56,685 nt of DNA, taken from the NCBI GenBank assembly GCA_000383295.1, contig KB911080.1:1-56685 (forward strand), given 5' to 3'. This stretch comes from Faecalispora sporosphaeroides DSM 1294 (GTDB lineage Bacteria > Bacillota > Clostridia > Oscillospirales > Acutalibacteraceae). Shown here piece by piece: positions 8,490-16,955 of this stretch. Under the pieces are notes generated by a model, which did no database searches, was not told where the DNA came from, and saw nothing but the letters and a program-made list of their open reading frames with translations. A program made the position numbers and the translations under genes. Within the stretch, counting starts at the first letter, position 1; every line of letters starts with the position of its first letter.

Positions 8490-9473
8490 ATGGCAGGGAT
8501 TAAAGATGTGGCTGAAAAGGCCGGTGTATCGGTAACGACGGTTTCCCGTGTGCTGAATAAACGCGGATACATATCGCAGGAAATGTACCAGCGAGTGAAT
8601 CAGGCCATTGAAGAACTGAATTATTATCCGAATCAGATCGCGCGGTATCTGTATTGGCAAAGAACCTTTGTAATCGGGCTGCTCATACCGGATGTTAGCC
8701 GCCCTTTTTTTGCGTGCCTGGCCAAATATATTGAAATGGAGCTGAGCAGCCGGGGCTACAAAATGCTGCTGTGCAATACGGAGGAAAAGGCGAACAAAGA
8801 AAGGGAATGCCTGGCGATGCTGCGCCAGAACAAGGTAGACGGCATCGTCATCGGGAGCCATGCGCTGGATACCTCCGAGTACCGAAAGGTGGTGCTTCCC
8901 ATGGTATCCATCGACATGAAGCTTGGCGACCAGATTCCGAATGTCAGCTCCAATCACCGGAGGGGCGGGGAGCTGGCCGCGCGAAAGCTGATAGAAAACG
9001 GGTGTAAGAACGTGGTGCAGATTATGAGTGACCGCCGAATAAAAACGAACTCACAGGAGCGCCACAAAGCTTTTCAAAGGCTGATGGAGGAAAACGGTAT
9101 AAAGTGCACGACCTACGAATTGAAAAAGCAAGGGTCTATTTGTGAGGAATACGCCAAAGCGGAAAAAAAGATTTTTTCGGTCGCTTCGGGCGTGGACGGC
9201 GCTTTCGCCATAGATTACATAGCGGCCAGAATTTTGCGGGCGGCATTGTCGCGCGGGATTCGCGTGCCGCAGGAGCTGAAAATTGTTGGCTATGACGGCA
9301 CGGAAATTGCGGAGCTTGTTTACCCCAGATTGACAACGGTGTGCCAGAATTACGCCGCGCTTTCGCAGTCGATTGTAAGTTCTCTGGTCTATCAGATCGA
9401 ACAGAAAGAGCGGCCGGAGGTCGACCCGATCCACGACGTCGTGTTATTTGAGGGCGGCACCACACTTGCATAA
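8490..9473 (+). CDS. LacI/GalR-family transcriptional regulator
   Basis: The protein is 327 aa from ATG 8490. It opens with the classic LacI headpiece: the helix-turn-helix KDVAEKAGVSVTTVSRVLN (about 4-22) and hinge region YYPNQIARYL. A periplasmic-binding-like effector domain follows (about 60-325), with FVIGLLIPDVSRPFFACL and the typical NGCKNVV and VDGAFAIDYIAARILRAA segments. Start 8490 places the headpiece at the N-terminus as in all family members. The frame is open upstream to 8208, with an alternative ATG at 8316. It lies convergent to the GH28/GH105 operon, so it is probably a sugar-responsive regulator of pectin or other carbohydrate genes. Its effector and targets are unknown. Confidence 0.9.
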   Translation: MAGIKDVAEKAGVSVTTVSRVLNKRGYISQEMYQRVNQAIEELNYYPNQIARYLYWQRTFVIGLLIPDVSRPFFACLAKYIEMELSSRGYKMLLCNTEEKANKERECLAMLRQNKVDGIVIGSHALDTSEYRKVVLPMVSIDMKLGDQIPNVSSNHRRGGELAARKLIENGCKNVVQIMSDRRIKTNSQERHKAFQRLMEENGIKCTTYELKKQGSICEEYAKAEKKIFSVASGVDGAFAIDYIAARILRAALSRGIRVPQELKIVGYDGTEIAELVYPRLTTVCQNYAALSQSIVSSLVYQIEQKERPEVDPIHDVVLFEGGTTLA

Positions 9474-9603
9474 CAAAAAACATAAGGCGCGCGGGCCGCA
9501 AAAGGCGGGCTTGGAATTTGTCTGTTACCATGCGGCTTTGCGGAAAAGTGGGAACAGCAGGGCGGCTTCCCGCGCGCTTTTGGTTTTGGAGTTTGTTAAG
9601 AAG

Positions 9604-9645
9604 AAAGAACATCGGCCACAGGGGAAGCTGTGGCCGATGTTCTTT
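9604..9645. terminator. Bidirectional intrinsic terminator
   Basis: A perfect 18-bp inverted repeat (arms 9604-9621 and 9628-9645, 6-base loop) begins AAAGAAC and ends GTTCTTT. It therefore offers a U-tract in both directions. It lies between the convergent lacI gene and the minus-strand sugar operon and should end both transcripts. Confidence 0.9.
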
Positions 9646-9656
9646 CTATGGAGGAA

Positions 9657-10484
9657 TCAAGAAGAAATCCCTGCAAGCTGTTTCATAGCGGCAAGATCGA
9701 TTCCGCTGCTCTCGGGGTGAACATGCTCCCGCAGCGCGGCAATCTGCGGCTTGTTTTGCCGCAGCCACCGGAATACGCAGTTCAGGTCAATGCTGCCCTG
9801 GCCGATATTGCGCCAGACCTTTTCGCCGTGATCGAATACAATGTCCTTGATGTGGGCCACCGCGATTTCCTCGCCCAGCAGCCGGAAAAAGTCCTCATAC
9901 ACTTCCGTTTGCCGTTCGGCGGTGTGCTCCAGAATCAAATTGACGGGGTCAAAAATTACTTTCAGGCAATCGGAGCCCACTTCATCGAGCAGCAGGCGGG
10001 TCAGCCCGGCAGTGTTCAGCGTGTGGTCGGCCACAGGCTCGATCGCCACCTGCACACCCAGGCGTTCCGCGTGCTCCACCATTCTCAGCACGCTGTCCTT
10101 CAGGTTTCGGTAGCGCTCCGGGCGTAAGGTTTCTTCGGTAAAAGGGTCAAGGCGGGTGGTTTCCGTCCCAACAAAGGGAACGCCGAGCTCTTTCGCATAC
10201 GAAAGGGCCAGCAGAAAGTTTTCCACCTGCTGCATTCTGGCCTGTTTGTCGGGAAGGGCGGGTTCAATGTAACACCCCAGAATGCTGATCTCTACCTGAT
10301 TGCGCGCAAAGCCGGTCTGAATGGCGGTCAGATCGGCGGGGGTGATGTCGCCCCAGCCGCGAATGCCGAGAATGGCCTTGGTGGGTGCGAGCTGCACCGC
10401 CTCAAACCCCGCCTTGTGAATGCAGGATGGCAGATCTTCGGGGCTCATCCGCCCGAAGTCATGCGCTCTTACGCCGATTTTCAT
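9657..10484 (-). CDS. Sugar phosphate isomerase/epimerase-like TIM-barrel protein
   Basis: This 275-aa protein belongs to the xylose-isomerase-like / AP-endonuclease-2 TIM barrel superfamily. It starts MKIGVRAHDFG. It has GFEAVQLAPTK early, an acidic strand VAIEPVADH (near 150-160), KVIFDPVNL (near 185) and AHIKDIV (near 220), which supply typical metal-ligand E, D and H residues. It is the last gene of the minus-strand operon and overlaps the GH105 gene by ATGA (10481-10484), so it is translated with the pectinolytic enzymes. It probably rearranges a uronate or rhamnose-type sugar released by GH28/GH105. The exact substrate cannot be named. Confidence 0.75.
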   Translation of the reverse strand: MKIGVRAHDFGRMSPEDLPSCIHKAGFEAVQLAPTKAILGIRGWGDITPADLTAIQTGFARNQVEISILGCYIEPALPDKQARMQQVENFLLALSYAKELGVPFVGTETTRLDPFTEETLRPERYRNLKDSVLRMVEHAERLGVQVAIEPVADHTLNTAGLTRLLLDEVGSDCLKVIFDPVNLILEHTAERQTEVYEDFFRLLGEEIAVAHIKDIVFDHGEKVWRNIGQGSIDLNCVFRWLRQNKPQIAALREHVHPESSGIDLAAMKQLAGISS

Positions 10485-11644
10485 ACGCTCTCCCGTTCCT
10501 TTCTTAGCAGCTCCGCAAAGGCGAACAGGAACGGGGCGACTCCCTTGGCGTCGTTGCTCACCTTTGGTTCGGAGATGTAATAGGCAAAGCTGCCATCGCG
10601 CACCTTGTAGTCCCCTTTGCTGGGGTATCCTCCAAGCCCCGCCACAAGGCAGATATCCTTCAGCTCGTAACCGTCCCCGTTTTTGATAAACTTATGTCTG
10701 AGAACCCCTTCAAAAATCCGCTTGCCGTCCTCAAAATAATATTCCGGCAAATACTGCAGGCGAACCGCTTTCAGAATGGCATAGGCTATGGCGCACGAGC
10801 CACTGGTTTCCAGATAATTGCCCGGGCGGTTTCCGGCATCCGTCACCTGGTAGAACAGCCCGGTTTCGGGGTTTTCAAAGCGCAGCAGGGAATCGATCAA
10901 CAGGCGAAGCTGTTCCTGAAGCGTCTGGTACTCATAGAAAAACATTTCGTCCATCTGCTCGGCGGTATCGACCAGCGCCATGGCGTACCAGCCAAGCGAG
11001 CGGGTCCAGAAGTTCGGGCTGCACCCAGTCTCGGGGTTTGCCCAAAAGCTTTTTTTCGATTCGTCGTAGCCGTGGTACAAAAGGCCGCTCGAAGCGTCGC
11101 GCATCCGGTGAAACACGGTTTCAAACTGGGTGAAAACGTCGCGATAGTTCCGGTTCTCATGGAACCGTCGCTCATAGGCCATGTAAAACGGCTGTACCAT
11201 ATACAGGCCGTCGAGCCAGACCTGATTCGGGTACATTTTTTTGTGCCAGAAGTTTCCTTCCGCCGTTCTCGGCTGACGCCGCAGCTGGGAATAGAGTTGA
11301 TCGATGGCTCCCCGGTATTTTGCCTTGCCCGTCAGGTCGAGCAGGTCGAACAGTACCTTGCCCTCGTTGATATGATCGCAGTTGTAATCCTCCGGGCGGT
11401 AGCCTGAAATCACACCCCGCGTGTCGATGAGAGCGTCCATATACTGTTCCGCAAACTCCGCGTAGCGGCTTTCACCGGTGGCGCGGTACAGGTCCAGAAC
11501 GGCTTTGAGCATGCAGCCGTCAACGTAGTTCCAGCCTGGCTCGCGGTTTTCCAGCAGGGCCTCCTGGTTCCAGGCCGGGCGCGTGGGGGAGGAACGCCGG
11601 AGAAGATCTTCCAAAAAATCCATTACCTCAGGGTATCCCATCAT
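10481..11644 (-). CDS. GH105 unsaturated rhamnogalacturonyl/galacturonyl hydrolase
   Basis: This 387-aa protein is an alpha/alpha-barrel enzyme of the GH105 family (YteR/YesR type), which removes the terminal 4,5-unsaturated uronate from pectin-lyase products by hydration. The motif WLDGLYM places Asp145 where YteR has its catalytic Asp143, and DHIN places Asp90 near YteR Asp88. No signal peptide is present, so it acts in the cytoplasm on imported oligosaccharides. It overlaps GH28 upstream and the isomerase-like gene downstream by ATGA, which indicates tight coupling. A tandem start MM occurs; either Met could be used. GH88 is a related alternative, but length and motifs favour GH105. Confidence 0.88.
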   Translation of the reverse strand: MMGYPEVMDFLEDLLRRSSPTRPAWNQEALLENREPGWNYVDGCMLKAVLDLYRATGESRYAEFAEQYMDALIDTRGVISGYRPEDYNCDHINEGKVLFDLLDLTGKAKYRGAIDQLYSQLRRQPRTAEGNFWHKKMYPNQVWLDGLYMVQPFYMAYERRFHENRNYRDVFTQFETVFHRMRDASSGLLYHGYDESKKSFWANPETGCSPNFWTRSLGWYAMALVDTAEQMDEMFFYEYQTLQEQLRLLIDSLLRFENPETGLFYQVTDAGNRPGNYLETSGSCAIAYAILKAVRLQYLPEYYFEDGKRIFEGVLRHKFIKNGDGYELKDICLVAGLGGYPSKGDYKVRDGSFAYYISEPKVSNDAKGVAPFLFAFAELLRKERESV

Positions 11645-13176
11645 GCTTTCTCCTCCCGTTCGATTTCGTCCACGTGGGTGCCTTCCATTTGATTGTTTTT
11701 AAAAGTCAGCCCCCGCACATGTCTGGCGTAAATCCCCAGATTGGGGATCAGAACGGGGTCGTCCATCATATCAGGGCATTCCAGCAGCCGCTGTTCTGCA
11801 AACCGGAACCGGCTGTTTTCTATTTTCACATTGCGGATGGGGCTTTCCGGCAGGCCGTACAGAAAAACGGCGCTCCCCGCAATTCCGTCGGCGCAAATGC
11901 CGGAGAGGGTGATGTTCTGCACGGCGGGCGTTTCCGGCCCTGCCGGCAGGGCATCTTTGCACTGCACCAAATCGCTGTGGCCGTCCGGGTCGCAGTGGTA
12001 GAACATGTTGACCACAAAGCAGTGGGAGACCTGCTCCATCTTCACATGGGAAAAGCGAACGCCGTCCACTACGGAGGTGCTCCCGCGCCCGCGCCGCGTT
12101 TTGATGCGAAAGCCCCGGTCGGTGCGGCGAAACAGGCAGTTTTCCACCAGAACATTCTGAACGCCGCATGAAATTTCAGACCCGATCACCACGCCGCCGT
12201 GCCCCTCCTCCATCAGGCAGCGCCGCACGGCGATCCCCCTGCTGGGGCGCAGATGGCGGCGGCTCAGAAACAGCTTGCCGGACTTGATGGCGATGCAGTC
12301 GTCGCCCACCTGAAAGCGGCAGCCGACGATCTGCACATTTTCACAGCTTTCCGGGTTCAGGCCGTCCGTGTTCGGGGAATGGGGGTCGCTTTGAATCGTC
12401 AGGCCGTAAAAGGACAGGTTGTTAGAATACAGGGGGTGGATGTTCCACGCGGCGCTGTTTCGGCTGGTGAGGCCGCAGACGGCAATGTCACTGCAATTCA
12501 CCAGAGAAATATTCCGCGGGCGGAATGCCCGGTTCTTTTTCTTGGGCTCGTTCCACCAGCCGCCTTCCATCCCGCCGCCGTTTAAGACGCCGTTTCCGTA
12601 AATCCGCACCTGCCGAACATCCTTGCCGTAGATCAGGCTGCAAAAGCAATCAAGCGGGTTCCCCTCCCACGAGGCGTTGATCACGGCGTCGGTGTAATTG
12701 TAGCTTTTCTGGTAGCCTTTTACAATGGCCAGAGCGTCCCGGTTCGGATTCTGGCGCACAACGGCGCCCTCCTCCAGATACAGGTCTACGCCGCTCTTGA
12801 GAAAAATATGCTCCACCAGGTATTCCCCGCGCGGGAAGATCACGACGGAGCCCGGCGGAGCGGAATAAATCGCCGCATGAATGGCCGCCGTATCGTTGCG
12901 GATGCCATCTCCTGCGGCGTTATAGTCTTTGATATGAATGGCAAACCCGCAGCGCTCGGTGCGGATCACCGCGGCGGCGGGCTCCCCCAGGCCGCGGACT
13001 TCCACCCGGTATTCCGTGTCGGGCCTCAGGCCGAACAGGCTGATCACCGGGTCGCTTCCGGTTAGGCGGGGCGTGCCGTTTACCAACAGGGTATAGGGCT
13101 GCGGGGTAAAGAAGCAGCCGTCCTGCTCCAGCTCCAGCACAAAGCCGAAGGGAGTAGTGGTGAGTACGTTCAGCAT
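11641..13176 (-). CDS. GH28 (exo)polygalacturonase, cytoplasmic
   Basis: This 511-aa protein has an N-terminal fibronectin-III-like domain (about 1-75) followed by a right-handed beta-helix. The GH28 catalytic signature is complete: NTDG (269-272), GDDCIAIK with D292-D293, GHGG with H326, and RIK (357-359). There is no signal peptide, and the FnIII-plus-helix layout resembles exo-acting cytoplasmic polygalacturonases such as TM0437. It would trim galacturonate from short oligomers brought in by the neighbouring ABC transporter. It follows the RDD gene by 11 bases and overlaps GH105 by ATGA. The ribosome binding site AGAGG stands 9 bases before ATG 13176. Confidence 0.92.
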   Translation of the reverse strand: MLNVLTTTPFGFVLELEQDGCFFTPQPYTLLVNGTPRLTGSDPVISLFGLRPDTEYRVEVRGLGEPAAAVIRTERCGFAIHIKDYNAAGDGIRNDTAAIHAAIYSAPPGSVVIFPRGEYLVEHIFLKSGVDLYLEEGAVVRQNPNRDALAIVKGYQKSYNYTDAVINASWEGNPLDCFCSLIYGKDVRQVRIYGNGVLNGGGMEGGWWNEPKKKNRAFRPRNISLVNCSDIAVCGLTSRNSAAWNIHPLYSNNLSFYGLTIQSDPHSPNTDGLNPESCENVQIVGCRFQVGDDCIAIKSGKLFLSRRHLRPSRGIAVRRCLMEEGHGGVVIGSEISCGVQNVLVENCLFRRTDRGFRIKTRRGRGSTSVVDGVRFSHVKMEQVSHCFVVNMFYHCDPDGHSDLVQCKDALPAGPETPAVQNITLSGICADGIAGSAVFLYGLPESPIRNVKIENSRFRFAEQRLLECPDMMDDPVLIPNLGIYARHVRGLTFKNNQMEGTHVDEIEREEKA

Positions 13177-13187
13177 ACCAAATACCT

Positions 13188-13601
13188 CTACTTTTTATAA
13201 CAGGCGGAAGATTTTCTTCTGCGCACCACCTGTGTTTCCGTGGCTGCCTCGTGCCCGCCCGGGCTTCCCCACAGCATGGGGAGGCAGATCAGGTAACAGC
13301 TCATCAGCTTACAGAAAATTTCCCGCTGCACTATAATTGAAACAGTGAGGGGGCGGTCCGCGTTGCTGGATTGAATCTCCAGCCCGAAGAAGGCCTTCCC
13401 TGCCGTCTGATTCACGTTCCAGAACGGAATCTGTATGGCAACCGCGAGAAGAACTGCCGTCAGCAGCGTCAATAGCGCCGAGAGGACGGTGTTGTGCAGC
13501 AATTGCTTCAGAACGGGCAGAACGATAAGGAATGAAACCACCAGAGCGGCCAGGCTGACGAGCCAGTCGACCATTTGTGCCAAAAATCGGATGAATCTCA
13601 T
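13188..13601 (-). CDS. RDD-family membrane protein
   Basis: This 137-aa protein starts at ATG 13601, behind a strong AGGAGG; the open frame upstream to 13733 is ignored for that reason. It has two hydrophobic segments near the N-terminus (WLVSLAALVVSFLIVLPVL and SALLTLLTAVLLAVAI). NQTAGKAFFGLEI then resembles the RDD-family GQTLGKxxFGL motif, and a C-terminal HEAATETQVV resembles the HDxxAxTxVV motif. RDD proteins are small membrane proteins of poorly known role, some linked to ion or metabolite transport. Here it heads the GH28-GH105-isomerase transcript, a context suggesting a role in uptake or stress at the membrane during sugar use. That role is inference. Confidence 0.7.
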   Translation of the reverse strand: MRFIRFLAQMVDWLVSLAALVVSFLIVLPVLKQLLHNTVLSALLTLLTAVLLAVAIQIPFWNVNQTAGKAFFGLEIQSSNADRPLTVSIIVQREIFCKLMSCYLICLPMLWGSPGGHEAATETQVVRRRKSSACYKK

Positions 13602-13698
13602 GGTTGTTCCTCCTGTTTTGAATTTGTCTGTAACAGCCTCCGCGAGCTTCTTCAGAAAAAGGGTGCGGCGATTTGACTGACTGGGGCGGAAAACCGTT

Positions 13699-13729
13699 TT
13701 TTCTCCCCCGCCGGGGGCGGGGGAGAAAA
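13699..13729. other. Very stable hairpin between transporter and hydrolase genes
   Basis: TTTTCTCCCCCGCC (13699-13712) pairs perfectly with GGCGGGGGAGAAAA (13716-13729) around a 3-base loop. No U-run follows on the minus strand, so it may act as an mRNA processing or stabilising element that gives the upstream ABC genes and the downstream hydrolase genes different expression. Partial termination is also possible. Confidence 0.55.
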
Positions 13730-13751
13730 TCACGGTATCATATAAGGGATC

Positions 13752-14612
13752 TTATTCTTTTCCGCCGGAGTTGGCAACGCCGTCTACAAAGTAGCGGGAG
13801 CCGGCGAAGAAAATGGCGATCATGGGCAGAAGCGCCATGAAAGAAGCCGCGAACAGCTTACCGTAAACGACCATGGTGTCGCCGTCGAGCTGCTGCTTCA
13901 AAATCATCGACATCACCATTTTATCCGGGGTGCGCAGGTAAATCAACGGGCCCTGGAAGTCGTTCATGCCCCACATAAAGCAGAGCAGGCCGACCGTGAT
14001 GATGATGGGCTTTAAAATCGGTACGATCACGTAAATCAGAGTTTGCAGGTCGCTGCAGCCGTCGATGACGGACGCTTCGTCCAGCTCTCTCGGAATCGAA
14101 CGCATAAACTGAATCTCCATAAAGATGAAGAAGGAGCAGGTGCCCGCCGCGAAAATATCCTGCACATACAAGGCCGCAAAGGTGTTCAGCAGACCGACAT
14201 CCCGGAACAAAAGGTACAGCGGGATGCGGAATGCAAGCTCGGGCATCAGCAGGGTGATGATGATTGCCGTGAACACAAATTTTTTGCCCACGAATTTCTT
14301 TCTGGCCACCACATAGGCGGTGATTGTGGAAGAAACAATGGTAAAAATCGTTTTGGGAATCAGAAATTTCATTGTGTTCCCAAAATAAAACGGCAGGGTG
14401 TGGTCGCTTTTGATCTGCCAGGCCGATTTGAAATTTTCCAGCGTGCCTCGCCCCTTCGGCGGCAGAATTGCCAGTGTGCCGAAAATATCGAGATTCTCTT
14501 TAAAGCTGGAGCCTACCATCCAGAGAAGAGGGTAGATCAGAAAAACGCCGATCACGATCAGTACGCCGTACCGGAATGCCGCGTTGAGTGAAAAACGACT
14601 GACTCGATTCAT
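13752..14612 (-). CDS. Carbohydrate ABC transporter permease (MalG/LacG type)
   Basis: This 286-aa integral membrane protein has about six hydrophobic segments. It carries the inner-membrane permease EAA-type loop (ELDEASVIDGCSDLQTLIYVIVP, around residues 178-200), which contacts the ATPase. N-terminal YGVLIVIGVFLIYPLLWMVGSSFK is typical of MalG-like CUT1 permeases. It is the second of two permeases, starting 12 bases after the first. With the lipoprotein upstream it forms an importer, probably for oligogalacturonides given the flanking enzymes. The ATP-binding subunit is not in the window; CUT1 importers often share a MsmX-like ATPase encoded elsewhere. Confidence 0.92.
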   Translation of the reverse strand: MNRVSRFSLNAAFRYGVLIVIGVFLIYPLLWMVGSSFKENLDIFGTLAILPPKGRGTLENFKSAWQIKSDHTLPFYFGNTMKFLIPKTIFTIVSSTITAYVVARKKFVGKKFVFTAIIITLLMPELAFRIPLYLLFRDVGLLNTFAALYVQDIFAAGTCSFFIFMEIQFMRSIPRELDEASVIDGCSDLQTLIYVIVPILKPIIITVGLLCFMWGMNDFQGPLIYLRTPDKMVMSMILKQQLDGDTMVVYGKLFAASFMALLPMIAIFFAGSRYFVDGVANSGGKE

Positions 14613-14624
14613 GTTCCGTCCCCC

Positions 14625-15503
14625 TTAATCATTATAGTAGACCCAGTATTTTGAGGACGAGAATACCAGGGCCGTCAGCGCACCGATAATCATCAGTAAA
14701 ATCCAGGTGAGAGCACTGGCATAGCCGTAATTTCCGTTCATAAAGGCCTGATCGTAAATGTATACGTTCAAAAAGTAGGTTGTATAGTTCGGGCCGCCCT
14801 TTGTAATCAGATAGGCGGAGTTGAATTCCTGAAACGCCTTTACCAGCACGTTTACCATGTTGAACAGCAGCATGGGGGTAATAATCGGAAGCGTGATGCG
14901 GAACAGCTGCTGCAGCTTTGTGGCTCCGTCCAGATTCGCCGCCTCATACAGAGACTGGGAAACGTTCTGGAGCGCCGCCAGAAAGATCAGCATGGTAGAG
15001 CCGAACTGCCAGGTCTTCAGCAGAATCAGTGTAATCACCGCAAAGCTTTCGTCTGTAAGCCAAAAGATAGGATTCACGCCAAAGATGCCCAAGAGCATGT
15101 TGACCGGCCCGTTGATGTCGAAAAGCTGAATCCACAAAATCGAGACCGCTACATTCCCCCCTAAAATGGAGGGAATGTAATATGCGGTGCGAAACAGGTT
15201 TACGCCTTTGAGTTTGAAATTCAGAATATATGCCACAAAGAAAGAAGTGACGAGAACACAAGGGGTACCGATCAAAACATATTTGAGTGTCGCCGCGATG
15301 GAGGACGCAAACACGTCGTCGTTCGTAAAGATATGGACGTAGTTGTCGAACCCGATGAATTCCGGGTCCCCCAGAATGGGGTATTCCATCAGCGAGTACA
15401 CAAAGGAGATGACGATGGGATAAATCTTGAAGATGATAAACCCAATCACCCAGGGTATGAGCATCAGATAGGGCGCGAAGTTCCTTTTTCTACCGGCCCT
15501 CAT
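14625..15503 (-). CDS. Carbohydrate ABC transporter permease (MalF/LacF type)
   Basis: This 292-aa protein has six predicted membrane spans beginning at YLMLIPWVIGFIIFKIYPIVISFVYS. The cytoplasmic EAA loop LYEAANLDGATKLQQLFRITLP lies near residues 187-208. This is the MalF-like partner of the following permease. It overlaps the binding-protein gene by ATGA (15500-15503), which implies coupled translation. Substrate specificity cannot be read from the permease. Pectin-derived oligosaccharides are inferred from the operon. Confidence 0.92.
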   Translation of the reverse strand: MRAGRKRNFAPYLMLIPWVIGFIIFKIYPIVISFVYSLMEYPILGDPEFIGFDNYVHIFTNDDVFASSIAATLKYVLIGTPCVLVTSFFVAYILNFKLKGVNLFRTAYYIPSILGGNVAVSILWIQLFDINGPVNMLLGIFGVNPIFWLTDESFAVITLILLKTWQFGSTMLIFLAALQNVSQSLYEAANLDGATKLQQLFRITLPIITPMLLFNMVNVLVKAFQEFNSAYLITKGGPNYTTYFLNVYIYDQAFMNGNYGYASALTWILLMIIGALTALVFSSSKYWVYYND

Positions 15504-16867
15504 TTGAAGAGTTTATCCAGCTCTTCCTGCTGCTTGCTGATATATTGCTTCGCAGCCTCGGCGGAGCTGAGCTTACCGGAACGGTATGCTTCCAGAGCGG
15601 CATAACGGGCGCCGCGCACGTTGGAATCCTCGAAATAGGGGTCGAGAACGGTCTGCGGGTATTTTGCCAGCATGTCGTAACCGTCCTTCATGATGCCCTT
15701 GAGCAGTCCGGCCTTTTCCTGAATCGCGAGAGTCGCCGAGTTGGAGGAAATGCCGATGCTGGTGCCAAGAGCGGTTACGGCCTCTTCATCCGTGAAGAAG
15801 AAGTTGAGGAAATCCGCCGCTACCTGCGGGTTTTTGCTGTTCTTTGAAATCGCATAGCCAAGGTTCGGCTTTACATAGATGTTCGGGGTCTCACCCGCTT
15901 TTTCCACAAGGTAGGGGGCAACCGCAATTTCTTCTTTGGCTTTGCCGCCCTTGTAGGAATTCAGGTATTTGTCCATGGTGCCGATCCACTCATAAATGCT
16001 GCCGCCGCGGCCGCTGGTCCAATCGGGGTTGGATTCGTTGGCCATCGCGTTCTGCTGCTGGAAGGTGGGCATGGCGCCGGATTTTGCGAACGCATTGTAC
16101 TGCTCCAGCGCGGCCGCAACCTCCTGCTCGGTATACTGCACCTTGCCGGCTACCTGCATGACCTTGCCGGTCTTGTTGTAGAGCATCTGAGCAATGAACA
16201 GGTCGGGGCATTCCTTGCCGATGTTCAGCAGTACATACTTGTTTTCCGCGCCTGTAGCGGTGTTGTTTTTGCCGATGACCTTACCGGCATCCATCAGCTC
16301 CTGGTATGTAGTGGGGTAAGAAAGCTTCGACTGCTCAAATAACGGCTTGCTGTAAAGGAAAGCGCGGGCTGTCATGCCGTGGGGAACGGCCGCCTGCTCT
16401 CCGCCGACCTCCATCGCCTTCAGGTAGTTGGAATCCCAGTTGTCAAGCTTCAGGTAATCGCTGACGGTGTTCAGGTCTAAAAATACGTTCTTGCCCTTGC
16501 CGAAGGAATGCACCCAGTTGTAGTTCACCTGAATAATATCCGCCTCGGTCTGGCCGCCCAGCTGGGTCAGAATATTCTGCTGCCAGCCGTCCCACGCGCC
16601 GTATTCCGCTTTGATTTTCACGTTGGGGTGCTTCTTTTCGTACAGCGCAATCACTTCCTGAATGGCCTTGTGGCGGTTGTCGGAGCCCCACCAGGAGAAA
16701 CGCAGCTCTACGGGGTCGCTGGTGATTTGCCCGGCAGCAGCGGCGCTGCTGGCTCCACCGGTGCTTTCCGGCGCTTTGGATTGTGTGGACGCACCCTGGC
16801 ATCCGGTCAAAAGCATGGAACTGGCCAGCGCACAAGACAGTACGCCCGATAAAAACTTCTTATTCAA
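15500..16867 (-). CDS. Extracellular sugar-binding lipoprotein of ABC importer
   Basis: This 455-aa family-1 solute-binding protein starts at TTG 16867, which follows AAGGAGGG by 7 bases and gives MNKKFLSGVLSCALASSMLLTGC. The sequence LLTGC is a lipobox, so the mature protein is anchored by a diacylglyceryl cysteine at position 23. A Ser/Ala-rich linker precedes the binding fold (LRFSWWGSDNRHKAIQEVIALYEKKHPNVKIKAEY-like, as in YtcQ/LplA and MalE relatives). It probably captures oligogalacturonides outside the cell for the two permeases encoded next. The longer frame beginning at 16945 lacks a signal peptide at its start and is rejected. Confidence 0.92.
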   Translation of the reverse strand: MNKKFLSGVLSCALASSMLLTGCQGASTQSKAPESTGGASSAAAAGQITSDPVELRFSWWGSDNRHKAIQEVIALYEKKHPNVKIKAEYGAWDGWQQNILTQLGGQTEADIIQVNYNWVHSFGKGKNVFLDLNTVSDYLKLDNWDSNYLKAMEVGGEQAAVPHGMTARAFLYSKPLFEQSKLSYPTTYQELMDAGKVIGKNNTATGAENKYVLLNIGKECPDLFIAQMLYNKTGKVMQVAGKVQYTEQEVAAALEQYNAFAKSGAMPTFQQQNAMANESNPDWTSGRGGSIYEWIGTMDKYLNSYKGGKAKEEIAVAPYLVEKAGETPNIYVKPNLGYAISKNSKNPQVAADFLNFFFTDEEAVTALGTSIGISSNSATLAIQEKAGLLKGIMKDGYDMLAKYPQTVLDPYFEDSNVRGARYAALEAYRSGKLSSAEAAKQYISKQQEELDKLFK

Positions 16868-16955
16868 TGACAGACCCTCCTTAAATGTTAAATGACAGTT
16901 TCGTATTTTGAACAGGCCCCAGCCCAATGTTCCGAAGCCTGTCAAATCCGGTTTA

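Noticed and set aside
13699-13729. Hairpin as a definite transcription terminator
   Set aside because: It lacks a U-tract after the stem on the minus strand, so it is listed only as a stable hairpin.
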